NCBI GenBank assembly: GCA_013397695.1
Contig: VYZI01000120.1
Coordinates: 1,393,244-1,457,243, forward strand
Source of the DNA: Centropus unirufus
Taxonomy: Eukaryota; Chordata; Aves; Cuculiformes; Centropidae
DNA length: 64,000 nucleotides
Reading direction: 5' to 3'
Shown here: positions 45,701 through 59,579 of the stretch, piece after piece
How positions within the stretch are numbered: the first letter of the stretch is position 1
How the letters are laid out: every line of letters begins with the position of its first letter
Notes under the pieces: model-generated
What the model was told of the DNA's origin: nothing
The model's database searches: none
Seen by the model: the letters and a program-made list of their open reading frames with translations, nothing else
Program-made: the position numbers and the translations under genes

Positions 45701-48700
45701 TTCTGCCTTAGACGTAGGTAATTGTTATTGCTGCAAAATGCTTTCTTGGATGATTATCAGTTGACTTGTATTAATATTTACAATAACTGTTTTGTTAGTT
45801 ATGTTTTTGCTACAACAGGAAATGAAATGCAAATTAACAACTGTAAAGATTAAAACATAATGAAATAGGACATGAACTCCAGAGAGCTAATGAATAAAGT
45901 GGCTTGAAGGCACAAAAATATGTTCTCCAAATACAAACATAGAGATAAAAAATGAGATAAATAATTTTGAGGGATTAAACTGACAAAGAGAAAGAAATAC
46001 CAAGTATGGAATAAATTGTTCCATGCTGAAGTTATAATTGTGTTTCTTGTTCTTAATAAAAAGATGTTTTTCCCTAAAGTTAACCAGCTGCGTAGCTGCC
46101 GCATAGTAGACTTTTTTTTTCTTTAATTTACAAATCAACACATCAGAACATCTCTTTGTTTACCTTTACTGTTCTCCCATGGATATTTAACAAATACATT
46201 GGTCTAATGGATGGAAGTAATTTTTTTAAGTAGCTTTTGCCTCCCATGCTTTCTGTTTTCTAAAGCAGAAATGCATGTTTGAAGCTGCTAGGTGCTTTTA
46301 TGAGATATTTAAGACTCGTGCGAGCTGACAGGCATTAGGCCCTGCTTCAGCAAAGCTCCTAAGCCCTGACCTCACTTGTCCTTCACAAGACTTGCTTTCA
46401 CAGTTGGCTTTAAGACAGATCATTGGTCATTTGTTTAACCAAGGGCTGTGGGCAAAATCTGTGCATAGGTGCCTCTTTTCAGGGCAAGCCTCTCCTCGAC
46501 TGCTTGGTTATGTTGGTGCATTTGAACCTGGAGCTGACCCCAAGCTAACTCCAAGTGCTGTAAATGTGGATATGTGTTGCTTTCATTGGTTTAAATTGTC
46601 TTGAACTGTCTGAAATCACGAGGTATCTCTGATTCGGTTCACCTTTGATACTCCTTCATGTGATATTTGGTATGGTATTGCTTTAACACAGGGCAAACAT
46701 CTGTACTTCTTAAGTCTTTAGATATGAGTCTCAAATACCTCCCCTCAAAGTCAAGGGAGAAGTTCACGAGTTGTCGCTCGTGGTGGAGTTAATCCTTCAG
46801 ACTATAAATGTCATAAGGGCTGGAGTTCTCCCTTGTGCTTTGGTGAAGCCAAGGAGAGCTCAGGCGATTCCGAGGGGATGGAGAGGAGCCTTCAGGGAGT
46901 TTTCTGCTCCCTGAATTGGTAAAATTGGGTCAGCGCTTGCTGCCCAGGAAGATGCATACCTCTTTCTAATCCCAGGGCATTTAGATTACCTACATGTAGA
47001 CTGAGATGTTTCTCCTCTTGAGTTGCCTTCCATTGCTACTGGTTCATTAGGGGTAAGTAAAAAAGCCTTGGACTTCTGTAGCATCTGCGTACTCCTAGGT
47101 GAAAATAGTTTCCTAGCTGGATTTTCAGGAGTGCTTTAGCCTCCCTGTAAATAAATTGAAATTAACATTGAATCTGGTTGAATTCTGAGGCTTTTTTTTT
47201 TTTTTTAAAAAAAAATATCTTTTTGCTATTACTGTTCACCCATCTTCTTGTGAATTTTCTTGACATACTTTGAAGACCCGGGTTGGACCTCAACAGTGGT
47301 TACTTGCTCAGGTGAAGTTTGTTTGCATGTGTGAGTCAAGGCAGTCAGGCTCTCTGGCAGCTCATTTCTGGAGCCTGTAAAGGTCTGTAAAGATTCAGTT
47401 CAGCTTTTGCTCAGATATTTTTGTACCATCTCTCTTCTTTGTTCTTGATGACAAGGAATAGTGTCATAAAAATAAGAGCCTCTTATTTCTAAGAGAATTC
47501 ATGGAAACATAGTTTCTATTTATTCTCAGCCTGATGTCAGAATAATTCTGTGTATGATATCGCATTAATTATCGTACATCAATGAAATCCCAAAAACAGA
47601 TCAGACCTCAAAAGTTCATTTTAAAAAAAAAAGCTGTACAAAAATGTTTTTTTCTTTTCTTTTCTCCTTTGTCATTTGCACTTCAAATTCCCTTGGATGG
47701 CCAAGTGCTGGCACAGTAGATATAGTAAAAAACCCTCTCCTGATTGAAATATTTTCATCTTTTTTATCATGGAGTCATTTTGCCTCTTAACCATCACATT
47801 TAATCTCTAGTTCCATCTTTGTATCATCTAGCAGTTTTTGGTGGCCTCAAGGCTGCAGCTTGATTGGTCAGAGTTGGTGCTTTCTGACTTAGTAGCACCT
47901 GATGATGTCTGAGCAATTAGACCAAGCATAAAAATGATATCTTGCACCCTATTACCTGTAGAAGATGATCTATCCTAGTAAATATATCTGGGGAAAAAAA
48001 TCCTATCAACATTGATATACGTTCTCCTCCACCTTTCTGTAACCTTGGTGGCAAGTTATACAAATATTTCATCTGCTGAATGCAGGCTTGGCTTAAGAAA
48101 GTGTGCATTTCAGCTCTCTATAAATAAAAATAATGGGCTTAATTTTCATTTTTTTTGCTAGGGACCACCTGTACCTATTTGGGGACAGATCCTCAGCTAG
48201 TGCAAATTGTTATAGCCAGAGGAGTTTGAAGCCTTGCAGCTACCGAGGGTTTGCTCCTTGGCCCAATGGAGTAAGTGCAAATTTATGCTGGAGTATTGCA
48301 CAGGGTCTGAGCTGGCATGAGAAACAGGTTTAATAAAGTTCTAAAACTGAAGTTGTTATTAAGGCCTCTCTTTATTTTCACTATACAAATATTCCAGTTG
48401 AAAGGATTATATTTATAAGTGCTATTTATAATTAAGCATTTTGCTTGATTCGCCTGCAAACAGAATGTAAATCATATTTTGCTCTGCTAAAAAGCAGGGA
48501 AAAAGGGGAAAGTATCTCCAAGTAATTTATATTACATTTTGTGGTTAGCAAAAGCACAGACTTATGCAAATATGGATTTGCTAAAGTCTGTATATTTTAC
48601 TCGTAAGGGTACTTTATCTCAAACAGGGTCTGTTGGGCAGAGGAGAGGGGGGAAAAGATCAGCTTCCTGATCCTTTGTGGTGGAGCTGAGCAAACCCCCG

Positions 48701-49660
48701 AGATGCCTGGGCTCTGCAAACCTGCTTGGAGGGTGAACATGTCCCCCCATCAGTGATGCATCATGCAATAACCTGGAAGTGTCTCTTGTGAAAAAAAAAC
48801 AAAACAGTTCAATGCTGTTGGGTGGAACCGGGCAAGGGGAAGGCTCAGACACGAGCAAGGGCCAGGATGAGGTTTTTGAAGGCCATGGGCTCCATCCCCG
48901 TATGTCTCTGTTTCGAGCGGTGCTGGAACAACCGATGTGAGCTGCTGTGCAAGAGAAAACATGCACAGGTGTTATTTTTGGATAAACTTTTCCTGAATTC
49001 CATCTGTTTCTATCTCACATGAGCTAAATGGAGAAAGAAACAACAAGCCCCCAAGCCAACATATTTTGGAGCCTTGGCTCGCCCTCCTTCTGTTTCCCTG
49101 GGCTGTGTTGCTTTTCCAGTTTCATTGCTCATTCCCAGTTCCTCGGGCTGTCTGCCGCTTGTGATACCAGTGCCTCAACTTCTGCGCAGCAAGGACTGGT
49201 GAAGGAAACTGGTACTGTGGGGTGGGTGGAGGTGGGGAAGGAGGATGCTATACTTCTGTGCCATTGCCTCTTCATGAAGTTTTTTCTTCTTTGAGAAGCA
49301 CCTTGTGACTGTGCCTACTAAGGTGATGAAGTTGGAAAGAAACGGAGACAGGTTCTGATTTCTGGAGTGATAAAGATTGGGAATAATTCAGGGCTAAGTT
49401 ATGGTTTTCGGGTACAACCAGACCACCGGGATTCAAACCCACATGGACTTTGTGACTTGTTCAGCTGTAACCACTGTTAATAGAGAAGATGTGCCTCCTG
49501 GGTCTCCAGAGGCGCTTTTCCTTTATGCTTGGGTAAGAAAATGAAGCTTAAAATAACTTTTTTGAATTGTGAGCAAATATTGATGCCATGTTTCCTTGTG
49601 GGTGCTTGGTATTTTCTGCCCAATATTAAGTGGGTTGTTATTGCAGGCCCCAACACGTGG
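42736..49660. other. Intergenic, no gene recognised
   Basis: No gene was recognised. It contains a T15/A9 run at 47192-47215 and several other short homopolymers. Open frames up to 118 codons have no domain. Confidence 0.6.
47192..47215. repeat. T15-A9 homopolymer pair
   Basis: Fifteen T are followed directly by nine A, which is self-complementary and likely to be unstable in replication and sequencing. Confidence 0.9.
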
Positions 49661-49983
49661 CTCTCTAAATCTCCCTGAAAGGAGATTGTGGCGAGGCAAG
49701 TGTTGGTCTCTTTTTCCAGGTAACAAGCGATAGGACAAGAGCAAATGGTCTCCATTTGTGCCAGGGGAGGTTGAGATTGGATATTAGGGCAAATTTCTTT
49801 ACTGAAAGAGTGGTAAAGCTTTAGAATTGGCTGCCCAGGGCAGTGGTGGAGTGTCCATCCCTGGAGGCTTTAAAAAAAAGACATAGATATGGCACTTCAG
49901 GACATGGTTTAGTTGGCGCGGTGGTGTTGGGCTGATGGTTGGACTGGATGACCTATTCCAGCCTTAATGTTCCTTGATTTGAT
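49661..49983 (+). mobile_element. CR1 LINE fragment, older subfamily
   Basis: About 320 bp of sense CR1. Recognisable blocks are 'ctccctgaaaggagattgtg', 'ggtaacaagcgataggacaa', 'attggatattagggcaaatt', 'ctgcccagggcagtggtgga' and 'gttggactggatgacctatt', with a decayed tail 'cttgatttgat'. The 'caagcgataggac' block and 'ggcacttcaggacatggttt' place it in a different subfamily from the copies at 5.5 and 14.3 kb. Confidence 0.9.
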
Positions 49984-52900
49984 AGGTGGCTTAAGCTGCT
50001 GGAAAATGCTGCAGTTGGCAGAAGGGATGTTTCTGACCCTACCCCCTTACTTTGGTTGTTTCCTCTTGAAGCAAGGCAGGGCTATCCATAAAAAAAAATC
50101 CTAAAAAACCCGAAAAAATCGGCAGTTATTCCAGTTGAGTCCATGAGCTTGGGCGTTTCCACGGGCATGTGGTCAATAGAATTTACAAAATGAAGGGACT
50201 GTGGCTTCATTCAATAATTTCATTTTTATACATAAGCTATAAAAGCGTGTTGTGTTCAGTTTAAATTACATGCCTTTTTAACTGTATTTTTGCTATAATT
50301 TAGGTATTTATCTTTTTGTTATCCCAGTTAATTGAGAACTGACTCTTCAATTTACAAGTGAAAATGAAATATTTTCATTACCTTGATGATTAGGAGCTCC
50401 AGCCAAAGGCTGGACTCTGCTTGCGTTAGATACTGTACAATCATAGCTCACAGAGATGATACCTGCCTTAAATACCTCATAATCCAACAGGAAGACGAAG
50501 AAAATATATGTATCTAATTACAAGGGAAGGGTCTGATGAGCAGAGGACTGGAAAAGCAATAATGAAGTGATGGCTCGTGCGGTGCTGTCATCAAACCCTT
50601 CCCTACAGGGGAAAGTAAGTCGTGGTGCCAGTTCTGCCTGAGCAGATCTCCAAAATTAGGAAAATTTAAAGGCCATCTGGTAGATTAGGTAAATAAAAAA
50701 TATAACATAATTGGATTGGGTGCTCATTTCAGCCTTCTGGGTTATAAAAGATAGGGAAAAGGTCACATTTCTTCAGGCTATCTGAAGCTGAGTGAATTTA
50801 TTGTCTCAGCTTTTCATAACCCCCGGTTTAAGATGTGGTATCAATTTCTTTGTTATCTTTCTTCAGCCGTGGAAAATCTCTCTTGCGATGCTGTGTGCAG
50901 CGCGGCGCTGTTGATGCCGACTGGACCTGTGCCAATGGGTTGCGTGTTTACATCTCTCCCAACTGTGTTTGGAAACAAGTAGATTTTCAAATGACAGGAC
51001 AAATCAGTTGGGCTGGAAGCTTCCAGCTCAAGTAATTACAGTTCTGTAATCTCCTGCTTTAAAATTTGGTGATGCAACTACCAACCTCCAGGCACTACAG
51101 GAATAGCGGGAGCTAAGCTAGCACAGCCGGATCCTGACTAGAGACATCCTGTGGCACCTCGGCAACAGGGGGAGCAGGACTGGAGGGAGGCAAATGGGAG
51201 GGGATGCAGGGAGGACATCCTACAAACATTGTGTGTGCCACTCCAAGCAACTAGAGGATGAAATACCAGCACATCACAAGGGTGGTTAGCAATATTTTGA
51301 CTTTAGCTCAATTAATTAGGAAGCCCCAGAGACACATGGTGACATGCTGATTATTTTCAGATGTGACCTAATATGGAATATTTGTATCTATGTATTGGTG
51401 AGACCAACAGGATGCCTGGATTGAGAACACAACCAGTGTTTGTCACACCCATTCAGGTTAAACAAACTGGTTTGGGAAGGGAAATATCTGTTCACAAGCC
51501 AGTGTCTGTATTTTAAGATAGAGTAATTCAGCAGCCGAAAATGCATCCCAGGGTGGAGAAGGAAGTTGCATTACTCTACGTACAGAAGTTCAGCCAAATG
51601 AAAATTTGACTAGGTGGTGAACACTTAGGATGAACCTTCAGAGCTTTTCTCTAGACATATTTATTACTTTTTGAAAGGTTTGAAATAATTACATTTTAAA
51701 ATTTACAGACTATTTTTTAATTTCCAGAAATGACCCGATTTCCAGAAATTAACTAATGTTTCAGTGAGAAACTCTGCTGCTTTTAAAACTTTGAATGATT
51801 TGTCATGGGTACGTGTTTTCCCCTAAACACAGGCCTTTCCTTTAGCACTTCTCTTCCACCTAGATGTTCATTCATCTCTCCTATCGTACCTTTGCTTTCA
51901 GCATAGCAGGGAAACACCATTTATTTTCACCCCAATGGGACCGGCTTGGCTGCAGCACCATTATGCAATGGGACCATACGTGCCTGGCTGGGATTTCCAC
52001 TCTTTAATTTCTGATCTTTTCGGAAGTGTCCAAACAGTTCATTTTAGGCCGGATTTCTGTAGACATGGCCTCCCACAATATACTGCTATGAAAATGTCTT
52101 TTTAAAAGTCCCGGGTGTTAAAGGGTGTGAGGGTGAGGCAAGGGCTGTTGTGTGGTGCAGCTGGTGAGAAACCAGAGGAGGAGGCATCCTGCGAATTAAA
52201 ATGTGAGGGGCACCATGTAAAGATGTCAGACTTGGCACGTGAGTGTTATTTGGGCGGTCAGGAGCCAAGTGTTAAATCCGAAGAAAGCAAAGCTGCTCTT
52301 AGCCTCAGATTTGCAGGGCTGCCATAGGACCCTTCTGGTGAGGATCCAGGCTGGGCAAAGTGGAGATGCTACTGATCAGGTTTAATAAAGCAAAATGAAA
52401 AGGAAAAAATGTGGGGTGTGGGCACATAAAAATGTGAGGGGAAAAAACGAGCTCCCCAGGCCCTTTAATGCAGATGTTAAACAGCCCATTTCTCTTTAGC
52501 CTGTTGTGTTTTTTTTCTTCTTGTCCACCTCTGCCCATGGCTTCTTGCAGATGGGAGGGGACTGCTGTGCCACGAAGCTTGGAGGGTTTGAGCATTGAAG
52601 AGTTCTGGGGGAAAAACTGGTGTTTCTGAGCCTGTTTGCTGGTGGGTGGTTCATGTGCCAGCTTGAATATAGTGGGATATTTTGGGGTGCCCAAACACTT
52701 TTGGACCAGTACAAACATGTGCCTTGGCTGGGTGAAGCAAAGCTGAAGCTTTTCCTTGTGCACGGAAACAAATCCGTGTGAATTGAGTCTGTTCAAGGAA
52801 AGAAAGCCCATGGAGATAAATAGGGCTAATCCCACCACAGCCTGCAAACAAACACCACTGTTCAAACCCAAGACAGATAACACAAACAAACCCAGCAAAG

Positions 52901-53469
52901 CAGTTTGGAGAGTGTCAAATCACATGACAAAGCCAATATATTGCTCTGTGACTTCCAATTAGAGACTTGCTGCTGTATAATTAAGTTTCTGACGACACTG
53001 TATTTAAAGTCTTGTCAGCGCTTTCATTTATAAATACTGCTCTGCAGGTGCCTGAGCTCCCAGCTGGAATCTGGCATTCGGGATCTAATCCTAGCGGTGA
53101 TTTTTATTTTTTTTCCCCTCATTTCAATTTGAATGAAAAAAATAAAAATTCCCTCGTGCAGTTAAGGTACACAGGAGGGAAAAGAATTAAGTATTTTTGG
53201 TATGTTTTAGTTCTGATTTAGGTCCCAGCCGTGGATACATATGTTTTATTATTGGCATAGAAGACTGCGTGTGCCTGTGTTTGCACATTTTTGTAAATTA
53301 ACAGTAATCAAAGCAGGAACCTGTGCTCTCTGGTGGATTTTGTACTTTACATAAATTGCAAAAGACATCAGTTCATCTTTTTTTTTTTTCTTCTTTATTT
53401 TTATTCTTTTCTTTCAAAGATTCGTGCGTGCAGAGCAAAGTGTCCTTGTTTTTCTTGCGCTGTTTGAGG
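49984..53469. other. Intergenic, no gene recognised
   Basis: No coding exon was recognised. The longest open frame of the window outside KCT2 apart from its exon lies here on the minus strand (52305-52898, 197 codons). It begins at TTG rather than ATG and shows no domain. Confidence 0.6.
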
Positions 53470-53860
53470 AATCATAGAATGGCTTGGGCTGGAAGGGACC
53501 TCAAAGCCCACCCAGTTCTACTCCCTTTGCCACGGGCAGGGACACCTCCCACTGGATCAGGAGCTCCAAGCCCCATCCAACCTGGCCTTCAGCACCTCCA
53601 GGGATGGGGCAGCCACCACTGCTCTGGGCAACCTGGGCCAGGGCCTCCTCACCCTCACAACAAAACAATTGTTCCTAATACCTCATCTAAATCTCCTCTC
53701 TTTCAGCTTAAAACCATCTCCTCCTTGTCCTGTTCCTGCACTCTCTAACCAAGAGCCCCTCCTCAGCTTTCCTGTAGTCCCTTTCAACACTGGAAGCTGC
53801 TTTAAGGTCTCCCTGGTGCCTGCTCTTCTCTAGGCTGAACTACCCCAGTTCTTGGGCTGC
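53470..53860 (-). mobile_element. CR1 LINE fragment
   Basis: About 390 bp of antisense CR1, one of the better preserved copies. The + strand has 'aatcatagaatggcttgggc', 'agggacacctcccactggat', 'agccccatccaacctggcct' and 'tttcagcttaaaaccatctc', up to 'tctaggctgaactaccccag'. The inner edge is approximate. Confidence 0.93.
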
Positions 53861-54920
53861 ATCCCCCAAACCCAGCACAGCTGCTGCTCTCATCCCCTTG
53901 GCTCACAGTGGCTCTGCAGGTCTGGGAGGTGTTGGTGCAGCATGGCCAACCCTGTCCCTCCTCCACCAACTCCTGGGCAGTCACTGCTCTTGGCAGGAAA
54001 AACAGTTTAATGAGTTGATTTTCCTTTGAATATCTTAAAAAAAAAAACAACCCTGAACTGTTGGCCATCACAGTATGTTTAAAGCCAGATGCCAATGCCT
54101 GCTGGTCCTTTTGATTATTATTTTTTCCATCCTCATTGGAATGACGTGGAGCCCTGGTGGACAGGGAGTCTGCAGAGCCCCTTGGTGTGAGGGGTGCCGT
54201 CAGGGCCTTTCTGCCAGAGGGATGCTGATTGCAGGTGCTCCTTCGTTTCAAAAGGCTTTTCCTCCATCCCATTCCACAGACATAAATAATGACGCCCACG
54301 GAGCTGTGAAACCGTGTGCAAGCACTTCCTGAGGACTAAACCGTTTCATTCGGCCTCGCTTAAAGGTCTGAAATTTCCTAATGGATAACTGAATTCCTGA
54401 GTCCATTAAGCAAGGCAATTTACAGTGTTCTCAAGCTTTGCCCATGGAAACACATTAACATGGTTTCCTGTTCAGCTTGTTGAGAAGCCATTATTCTAAA
54501 TACAAAAAGGGGAAGAAAAATAATATGGTTTTTTTTCAAACTTTATTTGTTGTGTTTGCACAAGCACAACAGGGTTTAGTGGTGCTGTGCGAAGCCTTTG
54601 ATGATATAGGAGGGAAGTGGGGAGAGATGTGGTATTCCCATGTTAAGAGTGCTCTCAGGAACCCACATCTATCCTGGCAGCACCTGCTGCTACCATGGAA
54701 ATCTTCATTTTTCTGCTTTAGTCATGACCCAGCAAATGGAGAATGAAGGCACTCCCTGGAGTGGATCAGAAAGATGTATCTTGGTGTACCTTATCACACC
54801 TGAAATTGCCAAAATATACATGAGGAGAGATGATAAATTGTTCTTGGTGTCATCTCGGGTAATTTAGCACCTCCCAAGACCACTTTAAGGTGATCATACA
54901 CTTGTGATAAGATCAGTTGA

Positions 54921-54960
54921 GTTTTGGGGGTTTGGTTTTGTTGTGGTTTGTTTTTTTTTT
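54921..54960. repeat. G/T-rich low-complexity tract
   Basis: Forty bases of only G and T (runs of G5, TTTGG, TTTTGTTGTGG and T10), the strand complement of the A/C-rich tracts at 59.5 and 62.2 kb. Confidence 0.85.
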
Positions 54961-57900
54961 AATTATTTATTTTTCTTGATATTCTGTCTCCTTCTTTATG
55001 CAGAAGTTGTATATTTGTCCATTAAGTGGGAGAAGAGGGATGCATTTGAAGGAAAGGGGTGATGTGAAAAGAAGTTTCTTGGCTGGGATTGGAAGCACTT
55101 TGTCTCCTGGAGTTTCTGCTTCCCCTCTGTAAGTCAAACAGCTGCTCGTGATATGTGGTTTCTTGCTTGTGTTTTTGGCTTTCAGCGGCATCTGTGGACA
55201 AATCACGGGTACTGAAAGCCTCTAGGGATGTAATTTGTTTTCTGCAGGTATTGGCTAGTGACTTTTTAATTCTCATTTTGAAGAGAAGTGGAATTTATCA
55301 GTAGTTAATACGCTTTGTCTCAGCGAGGCAGCTCATGTAATCTTGCTGTTCAATTTAACGCATTAACACTATTTTCCTTTCTGTTGGGGTGGTATTGCTG
55401 AAGGCAGGGACAGTTGTAAAAAGGGACATCAAAGTAAATGGTACACATGATTTAAGTAGATGGGTAACTTCTCCCTTGTGTTTCCAACAGAAAACACTTT
55501 TAGCACATCAATATTGGGAATTAGCAGCAAGAATTGCTTATGTGTCATGTGCCACCTATGAACAATTCAGTTGAAGATGACAAAATGAGTAGGAACTTTT
55601 ACCTTTTAGTGGGGATGGTATCTCCAGGAAGATCTGCATTAAGTCAATGTAATATAAACACAGCTAAATGGGGCAGTAAAGGGTCTTCTTTAGATGAAGT
55701 TACTTGCTGCTGATCTCTGAATTCCTTGTGCTGGTCTGTCTCTGGCAGTTTTAATTATTAGTTACTAATGTGCCTTTAAGGGGGTAATACAGGTTTGCCT
55801 GAGTAAGATCTTCCCTTGTTGACTTAGGAAGATGCTCCAAAGATGCCTTTGATCGGAATTCACATCTTGTTCTTTCTGTTGAATTCGGTGGTCAATTGCT
55901 TTTTCAGTTTGCTGCGTTTTCAGTCAGATTGCAATAATCTCTCTACTTATGTTTGCTTTTCCTAAGTCTCTAGAAACTTGCTGTACCTGCCACTGTAAGC
56001 CTTATGGTAGTCAATGAAAGAATGGTCTCAGAGTTTTCAGTAAAAATGGTCTTATAAATATATATATTTTAAATATCAACTTCATCTAAAGTATCTTTCC
56101 ATTGACTTTCCTGCCTATGGTACATCATCAAGCAGTGGCAGTTTATTCCGCTTTTGTGCCGTAATTGCTACCTGTTGGCTGAAATTTGGCAGACAGTTTA
56201 TTTGAATAAGAGAATGTGCACAAGGGTAGGAAAAAAGGAGAATACAGTTAGGGTATTGCCAGAAGAAGAGATGCATTTGCAGGAGAAACTTACCTCAAGT
56301 CTATTTAAAGGGCTGACAGTTGAAAGGAGAAATATTCCTATGTATAGAGGAAAAATGGCATTTAGATGGTACGTGGGAACTCTTTATTACTCTTGTCAAT
56401 ACAGGTGAAAGGAAAGCTTTCTTTAAAGGTATTTCCACAGCACATGGGTAACTGGAGCTCAGTGCCAGGAGGTGGAGTGGTAATCAAATACATGAGAACA
56501 CCTAAGAAAATATTGGGCAGGAAACAAAACTGGAAAGCAACAGAAAAGAGAACTCCAGATCTGGAGGTGCTAATAGGTTTTATTGTGAAAGAAGTGTAGA
56601 AACAAGCCAATTAATCCAAATCAGAATAGCCAGACCAGGTATTTCCTCATGACTAGTAAACCATTCATGTGTGGGCATGGGTGTGCTCACCCTCATCTAC
56701 GTATGTGTGATCTTCGTGCTGATAGGAATAATTAAAGCACCAGGAGGTTTGGTTTTTCCTTGTTCTTTCATTCTTTCTGCCACGCTTTTTCAACTCTAAA
56801 ACGATCCCGTTTTTTAAAAAGGTGGAAAATGGAGATCCTTCACCTTCTTTACCCTGCCCTAAGGTGCACTCCAAGAATAATCAGTGGTGCTTCAGGCTCA
56901 ATCAGGATCTTGGTACACGCAAACTTAATAGAATTGTCCACTTTTACCCATCGGTGAAGAGGTAGAAGTGATGCAGTGTGATAAGCTCTTGCTCCCAAGT
57001 TACCTCACTGTACAGAGACCTCACTGGAGTCTCTCTTCAGAGTTGTCTGAATTTGCTGCTGCTTCCTGGGGAGCTTTAGGGTGAGTGTTCCAATGGCAAG
57101 GCTCATCATGCATGAGCTTTAATAGCGCTCTCTGGCTTGCAAAGCAAGGTGAAGCTCGCAAGATCACCCTCTCCAGAGGTCACAGCTTGAAGGTCTTCCA
57201 AGCTCCTTGCTATACTCTGCTTTAAATAAAGCAGGATGTTATTTCCTGCATTATCTTGTAAGTCTTACCACGGGGCCGTGGAGTTTGTCCATCGCTAAAC
57301 TGCTGCAGCATGCTATGAGCAGTGCGGTATGAAGGCTCTACAATTCCAGTTGATGATTCACAGCAGATCATTTGATATTTAGGGCTCTGTTCATTAATAA
57401 GTTATGCTCCATTTACCTTGTTTTCTGTGGAATTTATGAGTCAAAAGTGCAGAGTGCACCAAAAATGATCCATTCATCAAATTCCCCTTCTCCCTGTGTA
57501 ATTGGCTAACCCATCACCACAGCCCCCAGGGGCACATTGCACAAAAAGGTGAGTCCTGCATGAGAGAGCAAAGCAGCCTCAGGAGGGGAAAACAAGGATT
57601 CAGCTTTTGTTTGAGTCTGCAGGTTGCTCTAGTTGGTGTCTTTGAGCAGTGTAGGCAAGAACCTTCCCAAAGAGATTTTTAAAATTTTTTTATTTTTATT
57701 TCACCAGGCCCGTGACACAGAATATAGAGTAAATTCTGGAGCAACTGAAAATCCCAATGAGCCAGAAGTCCTAGCAGTGAGGGACTGTCAGTTGTGGGAA
57801 TACGGGGAATGGGTGAGGTGGCCAAGTTATTTAAAAAGCAGAAGAAATGAGATGCTCCTTTCTCATAAATAACAGGACAATGTCTGCAGAGCACAGTGTC

Positions 57901-59532
57901 TCTAGTTGGCAACCAAACTAACAGTATGATTTTTTTTTTTTTAATATTAGTTAAAAACATGAATACTTACAGGTTGGCACAATGACCTACATGTTGGCAT
58001 AAGTTAGAGAAGCAATTTAGTAGCAATGAAGACAAAAGATCAGGTACTACATATATCCTTTTGATTTTTCCACTGCTTAATGGGTAAAGCCCTAAACAGA
58101 AGACAAAGCAAATAATAATTAGAACATGCTGCTTTGCAGGATGAGTTGTGAAAATGTCTCTACTGTTTTCTGCAGTGTAGCACAAAGATACAACGGCTTT
58201 AATTGACCTGTCTAGCTGGTAATACAGGGAGTGTTACATAGATTAATTCACCATTTTTAGCACTTGGTATCTTGTTTAAAGCTGCTTTGGACAACTACAG
58301 CATCCTGCAATATGCAGCCCCTCGGTGCTGAATGGTTAATCATCAAGTAACTCAGGGAAGGGAGTCAGGCAGGGTATCTGGAATGCAGTCTTGGCTGACT
58401 TCAGGAGAATGGAGGTTGAGGAAAAAAGGGGTTTAAAAATGCAAAACAAAATTTCCTATGCTAAGAGCTGAATTCTGCATTGATGGATAGCTCATTTTTC
58501 ATTTTTTTCCATATCTAATCATAGAGAAAGTTGGATGTAAACTCAGAATAATGGACCGGAGATTTTTGTTTTGTGGAAAAAGGCGATACCTATGTTTTCC
58601 AGGGGGGTCTAGGATTCACCTACAAGTAATGGTTCTTGAGAAAAATGTTTATATTTGAAAAATACCTTGCCCAAGCCTGCTTGCTCCCTACCATGAGATG
58701 GATGGGTTAGTGCTTTAAGAAGCAGCATCAGAGAGATGATAGATGATCCTGGTCATTATTCCTAGCTTCCTCTGTCAGATAGACCTATTGTTCTACCTAA
58801 TTAAAAACATTTTTAACTGTCTTTTTGCTTTGAAGCTAAGTCAGGAAAGGCTAGACATGCTCCTCGGTCTTCTGAAAGCTGTGTGTGGTTGGTTTCAACA
58901 GGGTGGCTGAAGTTTCTTGCGCTGAAGATGATGTGTGATGGATGGTGGCTTAGATGGAAGGTAGTGTAGATGGCTTTTGCCTTGGATAAGTTCTGGCTGC
59001 CACATTCAACATGGTTGAACTTCCATGGTTTGTATAACACAGAGGTTCACACAGATCTATAGGTGGCCTCTAAGCCAATGTTTGCTGAAACTTTGGCTTC
59101 CTCACACTATTTGCAAGCGGGGTGCAGCAAAGGCACTATGTTGGGAATGGAAAATTTGGTCTTCCTGGCATGTTGGCAAGAACTGAAGTATAATTTATTA
59201 TTAACTTCAGCTCTGTGCACAAAGCACAATTTTTAATGCTTCTCTCGAAGCAGAAGTGAACTTCACTTGGTATCAAGCCAGTTGATGATGTGCTCGGCAG
59301 CTTCCAAGAAGGGAGGCTCCAGGCTGAATCTGGCCTCTCCAGTGCATCTATGGGACAGGTGGGCTCATGTATCTGTGCACCTTACTGCACCAGGGCTTAT
59401 ATCTGGAGATGCCAAGTTTGAAAAGATCAAAGATTTGCTTTTAAAATAGATCTGTTGTATGCAACTCGATGTAGGCCTAAGGGAAGAAAAATTAATCTCA
59501 ATTTGTCTTAATTGCCAGAGCACTTAAAGAGG

Positions 59533-59579
59533 GAAAAAAAAAAAAGCCAAACCAAAAACCCCCCAAAAACACAACCCTG
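59533..59579. repeat. A/C-rich low-complexity tract
   Basis: A run of A is followed by alternating A and C runs (CCAAACC, AAAAACCCCCC, AAAAACACAACCC) with a single G. Confidence 0.85.

Noticed and set aside
47278..47310. 'cgggttggacctcaacagtg', CR1-like
   Set aside because: It is too short, and the flanks do not match in either orientation.
49425..49441. GGGATTCAAACCC, resembling the B box/T-loop of a tRNA gene
   Set aside because: No T-arm stem of five pairs forms around it, and no A box or acceptor stem is found at the right distance upstream.
52305..52898. 197-codon minus-strand open frame with a hydrophobic start
   Set aside because: It begins at TTG, not ATG, and shows no domain. About 0.4 stop-free runs of 200 codons are expected by chance in 64 kb read in six frames at even base composition.
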